A stretch of DNA of 64,000 nucleotides from Tetracentron sinense (taxonomy: Eukaryota; Streptophyta; Magnoliopsida; Trochodendrales; Trochodendraceae). Every line of letters begins with the position of its first letter. Positions within the stretch are counted from its first letter, which is position 1. The stretch spans positions 10,998,047-11,062,046 of the forward strand of contig CM026570.1 in assembly GCA_015143295.1 (NCBI GenBank). Direction: 5' to 3'. Both the position numbers and the translations under genes were made by a program. Below, piece by piece: positions 55,263 through 64,000 of the stretch. Below the pieces are notes generated by a model. The model worked only from the letters and a program-made list of their open reading frames with translations. It was not told the origin of the DNA and did no database searches.

Positions 55263-56719
55263 CTTTTGGCCTATTAAAAGGAAAAGGGTTTCTTTCTCAT
55301 AGAGATGATCTATACACGTGATAGACCCATATGCATAATAGCAAGAAAAAAGTTGTCTTGTAGTATCTTGCTCCTTTGTTGGCGTGAGAATTTACTGGAG
55401 TCTTTGCAGAAAAACTCTACTCATTTGTTTTGAACATTTTAGGGGCGAAAATATCATTTGCTATAGACAAAAAATTTGAGGGTGCTCTTTTTCCTTAGTA
55501 TTCATCGTTGTATCATAGGATGAAAACCATTTGTCATATGAACATCACGGTCAGAGAGAACCAGTAGGGGTTAATTTCACTTTAAGAACATCATGTCCAA
55601 CACGTGTCTCGATCAGATTATATTGATAAGTTTTTCTATTGCAAGAATTTTTCTTTATACAGATTTGCAACCATAATGTCATCTAGATTATACATTTACT
55701 GCTAAAATATATTCTATTATATTTGTACACTAATCTAAATATTTTACATATTATCCAACAATTATCGGTCTCAAAGAGGCCGGTTATTACTATGGAAATG
55801 ACATTTGTCCTTGCCGTTAGCATTTTATTAGTCTTGACTTTAAACTTAGATAGAAAAGGGACAGATCTCATCTCTAGGTTAACATGAGAGAATCTTAAGT
55901 CATATACATACCTTTATTTACTGAAACTTAATGAAGAGTTTGAAATAACCATGCATCTAATTAAGGGGGGTAAATGGTACTGAAAATATAATCGCATCAC
56001 AATCTTAGATTAAAATCATATATGAATTAATTAATTTTAGATTGTGATCATATTGTATACGATTAGGTTAAGCTAGATTATCAGATTGTCGTCATATTTA
56101 TATTAACACTGATCAAGTGATAAGGGTCATTATAATTAACACATTAAAAATCAAATCTGATTTCATATTATAGTTAAAGGTAAATAATGTCAAAAAAAAA
56201 ATCTTATAAGGAATCGTATGTCTCTTTAGATTTTTTTTTAGTACAAGAAGAACAAATAAAAAAATAGAAAACATTTGATTCATTTATAGAATTCAAATAT
56301 CCTCTAAATTATATAAAAAGCATAAAATTAGAAGCTACCATCATATAAAGTTAAGAATCAAAATTATTTTTATAATTTTAAGTAACTCCCAATTAAGGTA
56401 ATGTTTATAAAGATTTGAATTTTAAAAGAAAAAAGTAAGAGATTTTCTTAAACTTTATAGTAGTATGATATGAGATATTATTATTATCACTATTTTAAAT
56501 CTTGGTTTCAATTAACATAATTTTTTTTTATATTTTGTGATGGTTGGAAGATTAAGAATATCTTGCCAAAAAAAAAGAGAGAAGTTTAGGAACTTAAACT
56601 AAGGGCTAAGGCTTAGGAATTGTGACATTTAATTGAAGGGATTCCCAACCAAAAATTGAAGGGATTGTGCTTTTGTTAACCCTATGTTTGGTTGTAAGTT
56701 TTTTTTATTTTGCTTTGTA
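55263..56719. other. AT-rich intergenic DNA, no gene
   Basis: Long AT-rich stretch; only short unrelated frames. Confidence 0.4.
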
Positions 56720-56858
56720 TATCATTTACCTATGGTTAGTAGTTAGTGATTATCTTGAGGATTGAGCTCTTGCAACTCATTGCTCGGGATTAAATCCTAA
56801 GATCTTTTATTTCAAAGAGGCCACACCCCACCATTGGAGCAAGAGGTGGGGTCTTCAG
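56720..56858 (-). mobile_element. tRNA-derived SINE copy (minus strand)
   Basis: The minus strand reads CTCTTGCTCCAATGGTGG, GTGTGGCCT, then GATCTTAGGATTTAATCC (B-box-like) and GGTAAATGATAT at the 3' side, parallel to the copy at 26533-26695. An A-rich tail (AAAATAAAAAAAA) follows on that strand. Confidence 0.5.
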
Positions 56859-56961
56859 AAAAATAAGTAAAAGGGGAAAAAATAAAGAAAATTAGACAAA
56901 ACACAATTTAAAATAATATTATAAATCCAGAATTTTCAGTTCATTTCCATATCTTCACCTA

Positions 56962-57176
56962 GGTTTCGGATTTTTTCTGGCGTTCGAGGTGGGCCATCAG
57001 GCGTTCACACATCATTGGACGTGTGGTGATAAAATGGGGAGAGATATCAAGTGGGGAGAAGTCAAAATCATGGGGAGAAAATAAAATGACTTCTCCCCAT
57101 TTTATCGCCACACGTCTAATGATATATGGATGCTCGATCGCCCACCTCGGGTGTCCGCAAGGGAAAATCCAAAGCC
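56962..57176. mobile_element. MULE-type MITE with perfect 9-bp target duplication
   Basis: Starts GGTTTCGGATTTTTTC and ends in the complement of GGCTTTGGATTTTCCC, flanked by CTTCACCTA at 56953-56961 and 57177-57185. Its arms carry CGAGGTGGGC and GACGTGTGG, its core GGGGAGAAGTCA and ACTTCTCCCC. It sits about 460 bp upstream of the GBP start codon, and a G17 run follows at 57191. Confidence 0.85.
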
Positions 57177-57634
57177 CTTCACCTATTCTCGGGGGGGGGG
57201 GGGGGGGGTTCTTACTAAATTAAAATTTTAAAGATGTCTCTCAATTATTTTTCGCTAAAAGTAGGAGGATCATATTTGAATTCCTTAGTAAAGAAAGGGA
57301 CTAATTTATAATTCAAGGTTGAAATCTCGGAGCTCCCAGTAAAAGCCGCTAATGTGTGGCTTCTTGAGTTCTGTCTGACTATTTCTGTGTGAAGAAATTG
57401 AAAACCCTCCAAAATCACCTTCCATTGCAAAATATCAACTGAAAGTGAGCGCAGATACTTAACCTACACCACATTCCATCTCTGTCTGAGATCACATTCC
57501 CATCTCCCATGTCCCCAAAAACCAAATGCTTCTCTTCTCATTGGCCTCCTCATGCTCTCATCGTCCGTACAATCACAGACATCTATCTTTGATCTTCTCT
57601 CCTTCGACGGATGACGCTCTCTGTATCAATAAAA

Positions 57635-60600
57635 ATGGATTGGGTTTTCGTCGTTTCGATCTTTGTTTGCTTCTTCGCATCTGGGTCTTCTTCGTTACAG
57701 AATTTCAGACGAGCGTAAGTGGTTTTACTGTTTGTTCTAGTATCTTTTTGTTTGTATCTTACTTAATGGGTTTGTTTTCTTGTGGGTTAGTTACAGAATT
57801 AGTTAAAAATTGATTTTTATTGCTGGGTTTGATAAAAAATGAGGAATCTTGATTTGGGTTTATTCTATTTCGGGTTTTTTAATTATTTTTTATGATGCAT
57901 TTTGGGTTATGATGAACTTGTTACTATCAAATATGGAAACTGAATTTCATGTTCTTTTATGGTGTTTTTGTTTTAGATTTCGATTTATTTTCCTTTGTTG
58001 CTCATGTTTGTTCATGATGAGCTGCATCGATAATTCAAATTCCATCTGATTGGAATAAGTTTGAAAATTGGATTTGAATAAACCAGGCAGAAATGGAGGT
58101 TCGAGGATTCAAACCAAACAATGTTGGGCAGATTTATCTCTGCTCAGTAATTACTGCGGATCTGCAATGGGCATTTATGGGTTCTTTAAGTGGTTATTTA
58201 TGGCTTCTGTAGATTGAAGAAACATGTTATCAATGTTATGAACATAGTAACTCAACATTAACTTGAATAGTACCCTGTCTACTGTGGCAAGTGGCAGTGA
58301 CAACAGACAATGCTCACCACTCTTGAAATAGGAGGATATTTTCCGATTTTAGGGCAAGTAGGAGGGTAATGTTTGATTTTGGATAAGTTCAATGTTATGC
58401 TTAAGAAGATAATTACATATGGGTCTCGTCAAAAGATGTTCTTGTTTCTGAGAACGAACTTGCAATGACCAATGCTGGGCAATAATTTTGGGCAAAAGTG
58501 CCGAGTCTATGTGAAAGAGGATTTATGAAATAAATAAGCAGATTGATAGCTCATGTTATAGTCTCAGAATATGAACTTTGTTTGAGATTTCAAGGCCATG
58601 AAGAGTTGCATAAGATAAGTCAGTTTGTTGTGAGGCAACAAGTGAGAATGTTTCTCAACAGTCTCAAATGGATGATAAATGTCACAGGATTGAATCAGAT
58701 CCTTGGATTCAATGATCTTTATGCGACCAGATCCCAATATCCAATAAATGTTTATGATAAAGGTGTTTTCACATTGTAGGCTCATACAATCGATGAATTT
58801 GCTGGCTTAAGAAAATTGGTTGGTCTGGTAAGTAAATGTATCAAGGAGTGACAAGTCTAAGTCTGACTACTCACAATCATAAAACAACCCAAAATACTTA
58901 TGAATTATGATGGCATTTATCATCCTTGGTTTTTATTGACTCAGAGGTTATAACACATGAACACAAAAGTTTGTGACTTTCATAGTCTGATTCCAAAAAT
59001 TTTTAATGATAACTATTAACTACTATTAAAATTGGGATAATAGTTAGAGACTTAGAGTTAGTCCATAGGGGTGGAGCCATGTAAAAGAGATGCACGTGTC
59101 TTTCATAAATGAATCTCATTGCAGCTGTAGAGCAATTTATTTGGATGGAAGACAATTTTTGTTTTGATCGGTAGATGTAAGACACTTTTTTTTGTGTTTT
59201 TTTAAGTCTCTTGATTTCAATAAGTAAAGAGAGATATCAGACACTTTTTGAACTCTTCTATGGTGTTTCTTTTCTACATTTAGAATTTCTTTTTTCTATG
59301 TTGCTCATGTTTGTTCATGAGGAACCTCATCGGTGTTTTGATTTCCATGTGATAGGACTGAAGCCTCTAAATTGATCTAGATAAACCAGGATGAAATGAC
59401 CATTTGAGAATTCAAACCAAACAATATTGATTAGATTTATCTCTGTTCAGTAATTACTACTGCTCTGCAATTGGTATTTATGATTTTTAAGTTGTTATTT
59501 ATGGCCTTGTGTAGATTGATAAAACTAGGGGTGTATTCAAGCCAAGCCTGATCTAGATAAACCGGGATGGTGGGATGAAATGGCCATTTGAGACTTCAAA
59601 TCAAACAATGTTGATCAGATTTATCCCTGTTCAGTAACTACTACTGCTCTGCAATTGGTATTTATGGTTTTTCAGTAATTGTTTATGGTCTTGTGTAGAT
59701 TGATAAATCTAGGGTGTATTCAATCCAAGCTTGAGCTCAAAAAGTTAGTCTTGAAGCTCGCCTCGAGCTTGATTCCTTAATTTTTTATTAATAAAATAAT
59801 ATTATTACTATTATAATAATATTTATTATTATTCTATTAATATATATTATAATACTCAAGCCGAGCCAAGCTCAAGCTGAACTGAGCCTCAATCAAGCCT
59901 ACCGGATCAAACGGGCCCAGACTCGAGCTTGGCTTGAGTTTAGTTTCAACTAGAATAAAAACTAGGCTTGGCTCGATCTCAATTGAGCCAAAAATTTCAG
60001 CTTGAGTTTGACTTGATGAGCTGACGAGCCAACTCGGCTTGGATACCCCTAGATAAAACCTGTCATTAACTTTTTTTATTCTTTTTTATATCGGTGGTAA
60101 GTCATTATCAATATTATGAACAAAGTAACTCAACATTAAGTGGAACAGTAAGGGGTCGTTTGGTTTGGATTATCAAAACTAATTTGATCGCTTATAACCG
60201 CTTCTGCTGGGATGATGACTAAATAACAGTATTTGATTCAATCAACCTACCATAAGCGATTATGGAAATAACCGATGATTTTATAATCTGACCAGGGGGT
60301 GATTATAGGGGAGCATAACCACTTACCACTTATGCACCTTTAGAATTATGTGGAAATTATTGTTAGTACCCAGTAAGGCCTACAAGGTCCCTTAAGCTTG
60401 AGAGAGAGATTCCCCAAAATTTCTTTTTTTCCCCTTTTTAAAATGACCAAAATATCAAAAATAAAAAAATACCAGATATCGCTAATCAACAAAGTACTAA
60501 CCAAATAGGATTATTCAAACCACTTATTAATGGCAGCGGTTATTCACGACAACACTTATTGCATAATCAATTGTAACCATAATTGCAAGGAAGCTATGTA

Positions 60601-63600
60601 CAAAGTGGAAAGCTCGCTTCCTAGGAAACTTGTTTCCCAAACTCATTTCGTAGGAAACTCACTTCAATCATGTCATGTTTAGTAGTCAAAAGGGACTATG
60701 TATCTAGAATGTGATGGGATAGACTCATAGACCCAAGTCTAAAGCCTGCGACATAGATCCTAAGCAAGTATCGTTGTATTAAAACCTAAGGCACCTACTT
60801 CTCCACAAATATCTCATGTAAGATAAAATTTAAGGTATGGTTGACCATCATAATATAATGGGAATGATGCACCATTGCACCTATATCTCATTCATTACTT
60901 CCCATTTTCTAAAGATTGTTTTTTGCCTCGCTTCCCATTTCTCGCTTTCGCTTGACTTCCCGTTTCCACTTCTCGCTTTGGTAACTATTATTGTAACTGC
61001 AATAATCCAAACCAACCGAGGCCTAGTTGTGTATTGTGGGAACAAAGTTTCCATGCCAATTGACAATGCTCATCACCCATGAAATCGGAGTCATTTTCTC
61101 AGTTTAGGACATGTAGGAGAGCAATGTTTGATTTTGGAGAAGTTTAAATTTATGCGTAAGAAAATAACAGATGGGTTTTGTACTCTTGCCCAAGGGGTTT
61201 CTTGCTCATTGAGAGGAAATGTGCAATGATCAATGCTGGGCAGCAGTTTTGCGTGGGAAAGGGGAATTATGAACTAATAAGCAGATTGATAGCTCATGTT
61301 CATGTCTCAAGATATAAACTTTATTTGAGATTTCAAAGCATGTCTTTATCTTTGTTATTCTATTGATTCTGTTTTCTTTAGTGCTATAGTTTGTTTCGTG
61401 ACGTTATCTTAGTTGTGGTTATAAGTTGACGAAACTCTGTTTGTCCAACTTGTGAATTCACGTCCTACATTAATGCTCTTATATTTCAGATTGTGTACCT
61501 TTCGAAGCTAGGTTTTTGTTTTGTTTTGTTTTTTTATTCATCCTAATGTTGGCAGTTCTTGTTCTACTTCAACAGGTTTCCCATTGTGGAGCCTGATACT
61601 GGTCATACAAAACTTCGCCTTTCCAGAGAGGGTTTGGAGGCCATCGAGAGAATAAAGACCCCAATTGCAGCTGTTGCTGTAAGACTGATGTCAATTTCCT
61701 AGGTCATTTATTGTTTGCAACTTGATTGCTGTTTAAACGAAGATCAAAAGATATCCAGTCCACATTTTACACAAACTAAGATTATCAAAATTTCTAGCTT
61801 ACAATTTTCTTCAAAGGCCTATGAAAATTTGAGATGGCCATCTTGGCTGGTTTTTTTAAACAAGTTATATACTAGAGAGAAAACCAGCTTCTTTCTGTTG
61901 CTTGAATCTATCTGCTCATGGGAAATGTTTTTTGCAGATAGAAAAAGTTCCTTTTTGGGTAGAAACAGTAGAATATCACAGCTCTGTTGAGAAAAAAAAA
62001 AGCACATTTTTTTAAAAAATTTCTACAATACTTTTATTACTCTATCAATTACTACAATACTTTGTTTTTAACAATTGGCAGAGTCAGTGGTCAAGCAACG
62101 TAATCTCTCCACTCTTGTAGCAAATTTTTCTTGCTGAGAGAAAAGTGCTGTTCTTGATGGAATAATTCCTTGCTTTTAATAAGTGGATGAGTCAGTGGTC
62201 AACCCAGTGATTTCCTTCCAATTATCAGGATTAACCAAGACTTTGATTCGGGGTGGCTTTGCAGCGAATCCAATTTCATGTGCACGAACTTGATTTGCAC
62301 TCGGCATGTATTTTGAGTTTTAACATCATCTTAATTCAACACATTGCTCCTGACTTGTTTTAATCATTGGCTTTTACAATTTGAACAGTTTTATGGAATT
62401 TTCTCTTCTCATGTATGGCCACCACTAATCCATCTTGATCTTTGTGAGACTCTGCATCTTTTCAGTTGCCAATGTATTCATGAAAAATCAAAAATGTCTT
62501 AGCAAAGCAAAAAAAAAATTATTCGATTTTCATGGTTGTTTTCTCAGGTAATTGGTCCATACCGCTCGGGCAAATCTTTTCTGCTTAATCAACTTCTCTC
62601 CCTTTCATGTTATGAAGGTGCATCCTTTGCTATGACTACTTTAGCCTTCTTTTACATGGTACACTTGACTGATGAGTTTCCGTATGGATTGATTGGTTTC
62701 AACTTCTTTCTAACTTTTTGAAATTTTTGTTCATTACAGGATTTGGTGTTGGTCACATGCGTGATACCAAAACAAAAGGTTGATACATATGTAAACACTT
62801 GAACACCTACACAAACAGATATATTATTATAAATAAACGGACAAAACACACGCACATGCCTCTGATGCCGTATTCCTAGTACTATAGTAATTACAATATA
62901 GTGGGGATCCAAGTTGCTGGCTTGGTTGAAATTGATACCTCTGGCCACACACACTCACTCTTCCATTATATGCTTAAATTTCATTGACATTTGTTTTTTA
63001 ATTTCATTTTCATTTGTTTTTCCATTTCACAGGGATATGGGTATGGGGAACCCCAGTAGAATTGGATATTGACGGAGTAAAAACAGCTGTGCTTTATCTT
63101 GATACAGAAGGATTTGAAAGTATAGGGAAATCAAATGTATATGATGACAGGTAATTTTCACTGTCATCAAATCATCTTCTATATACCTTTGATGGTTCCA
63201 GCTTTCTCTATGTCCTGCCTTTCTAATTTCCGATTTTCTAGGATTTTTGCTCTGGCTACAGTTATGAGCTCCGTGCTTATCTACAACCTACCTGAGACGG
63301 TTTGTTCTTTAGCAGACAACTTTCTCTTTTTCCTAATCACACTTGCATGGAAGCCTCTTATTTGATATGCTAACCATATTTTGCTTGTTTAGATCCGTGA
63401 AGCAGACATATCTCGGTTGTCATTTGCTGTTGAGCTTGCTGAAGAATTCTATGGAAGGTTTGCAGCCTTTCTGCGTCTTTATTGAACAATATGAATATAT
63501 TCTATATTATTACTGTTTTAAGATTTTGAGCAAAGAACTTGTCAAGCTAACTTGTTTTATGATTTTATGTGCCAATTACACATCGAAAAATAGAGTGAAG

Positions 63601-63750
63601 GTAATCTACTTGTCATGATTCTTGTCATATATATCTTATTGTAATGAAGAAATAATCCCATGTATCTGAATGGCTAATTATTTTTCCAGGGGCAAGATGT
63701 TGCATTTGAACCTGCTAAGCTGCTGTGGCTTATCCAGCGTGATTTTCTAC
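57635..63750 (+). CDS. Guanylate-binding protein family GTPase with signal peptide (5' part)
   Basis: A dynamin-related large GTPase of the GBP family. Exons: 57635-57714, 61576-61678, 62548-62617, 62740-62778, 63033-63150, 63242-63299, 63393-63457, 63594-63600 and 63690-63750; phases agree at every junction and the gene continues past the window. The 200 visible residues start MDWVFVVSIFVCFFASGSSS, a likely ER signal peptide, then FPIVEPDTGHTKLRL. The P-loop GPYRSGKS is at residues 63-70, the switch region FGVGHMRDTKTKGIW follows, then LDTEGFES (G3). The later block reads YDDRIFALATVMSSVLIYNL and FEPAKLLWLIQRDF. This matches the plant GBP subgroup with a signal peptide (like Arabidopsis At2g38840). 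An in-frame ATG at 57611 is an alternative start; 57635 has the better context. Intron 1 is 3.9 kb. Confidence 0.9.
59373..59732. repeat. Tandem duplication including a transposon end
   Basis: Two units of about 180 bp (59373-59548 and 59549-59732) share TGATCTAGATAAACC, CATTTGAGA, CAGTAACTACTACTGCTCTG and GTGTAGATTGATAAA. Each ends with the transposon terminus TAGGGGTGTATTCAAGCC or TAGGGTGTATTCAATCC. Confidence 0.75.
59710..60051. mobile_element. hAT-type MITE in GBP intron 1
   Basis: TAGGGTGTATTCAATCC faces the complement of TAGGGGTATCCAAGCC. The flanks GATAAATC (59702-59709) and GATAAAAC (60052-60059) form an 8-bp duplication with one mismatch. The interior has GCTCGAGC/AAGCTCAAGC words as in the other hAT-type MITEs here. 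Confidence 0.75.
60152..61023. mobile_element. Tourist-like (PIF/Harbinger) element in GBP intron 1
   Basis: GGGGTCGTTTGGTTTGG faces the complement of GGCCTCGGTTGGTTTGG, between TAA (60149-60151) and TAG (61024-61026), close to the TWA 3-bp duplication of the superfamily. The 872-bp interior has no transposase. The first copy of the intron repeat (near 58274) shows the site without the element. Confidence 0.7.
63594..63600 (+). CDS. 7-nt microexon of the GBP gene
   Basis: AGTGAAG lies between an acceptor (AAATAG) and a donor (GTAATC). Joining exon 7 (ending ...GGAAG) directly to the next exon (GGGCAAGATG) breaks the frame. Inserting these seven bases gives Arg-Val-Lys and restores YGR-VK-GQDVAFEP, the order seen in plant GBP homologues. 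Flanking introns are 136 and 89 bp. Confidence 0.8.
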
Positions 63751-64000
63751 GTGAGTTTAGAAGTTCGTTTAATCAAATAATTTTTGGAAGAAAATTTTAA
63801 GGCAACTGACTTGTAGTGCATCCAAGAACAGTCTACCAGTAGCATACCAGTATAGCTGGTACAAAGTTAGGTGTTGGAACACCGTCACAATGGGTCCGAA
63901 CTAGGGAATAATTTCTGCAAAACATCAACCCACCCCCTTAGATTATCTTTACCATCTGTCCAATAGGCCTTTTGTTGTGGACCATTCACCATTTTTTTTG
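63751..64000 (+). other. GBP intron running off the window
   Basis: Begins GTGAGT after a phase-1 exon end (C of a Gln codon expected). No further exon is recognisable before the window ends. Confidence 0.6.

Larger units (their letters stand above)
57715..61575 (+). other. Intron 1 of the GBP gene, repeat-built
   Basis: GT-AG intron of 3861 bp (GTAAGT ... CAACAG). A segment at about 58081-58620 is repeated further on in pieces at 59373-59520, about 60100-60148 and about 61030-61340. The second copy is interrupted by a hAT-type MITE and a Tourist-like element. No separate gene is seen inside; short ORFs are chance. Confidence 0.7.

Noticed and set aside
57526..57813. 95-codon ORF overlapping GBP exon 1
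   Set aside because: It reads across the exon 1 splice donor in a different frame; the signal-peptide frame at 57635 joins correctly to the conserved next exon.

Overview
The window is nuclear DNA of a flowering plant, probably a woody eudicot, although the sequence does not settle the species. The evidence is spliced genes of plant type (3-ketoacyl-CoA synthases and an ER-type guanylate-binding GTPase), an AT-rich background, and dense plant transposons: copia, Helitron, hAT, MULE-type and Tourist-type elements, a CACTA end and tRNA-derived SINEs. Genes occupy only a small part of the 64 kb.

The left two thirds carry a dispersed tandem array of three 3-ketoacyl-CoA synthase (KCS) genes, all on the minus strand: KCS-1 (3763-5182), KCS-2 (20867-22577) and KCS-3 (39625-42242). 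KCS-3 is full length (519 residues) and resembles the KCS11 type. KCS-1 and KCS-2 are close sister copies with short N-termini (444 residues each). Both lack the spacer between the two N-terminal membrane segments but keep the Cys-His-Asn catalytic triad. All three share one phase-0 intron position directly after the active-site region. Intron length differs greatly (85, 376 and 1058 bp).

Between the KCS genes lie nested mobile elements. 1-1.4 kb holds a large foldback element. 9.4-18 kb is a nest of MITEs and a decayed copia element, itself interrupted by a MULE-like element and a solo LTR. 19.8-20.3 kb and 26.0-26.5 kb hold hAT-type MITEs with perfect 8-bp target duplications. 27.9-29.0 kb is a small Helitron. 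30.9-31.9 kb is a Tourist-like element filled with a GGT-type simple repeat. 32.9-33.6 kb is a pair of MULE-type MITEs with 9-bp duplications. 35.8-38.7 kb is a Helitron carrying broken PLAC8 and PPR gene pieces. 42.5-43.7 kb, upstream of KCS-3, holds three inverted-repeat elements, one of them an almost loop-free 383-bp palindrome.

The 43.7-57 kb stretch has no convincing gene. It holds MITEs, a CACTA terminus, tandem repeats, a possible 3.25-kb solo LTR, copia LTR debris and a SINE. At the right edge a guanylate-binding protein gene starts on the plus strand (57635) and runs off the window. Nine coding exons are visible, including a 7-nt microexon. Its 3.9-kb first intron is built from duplicated and transposon-inserted DNA.

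The KCS enzymes would act in ER fatty-acid elongation (cuticular wax, suberin, sphingolipid acyl chains). The GTPase is an unrelated neighbour. I see no new multi-gene system. The most unusual material is the remodelled KCS pair, the microexon, the gene-carrying Helitron, and the MITE families that can be defined here from their own target duplications. All splice sites and repeat boundaries were read by eye.
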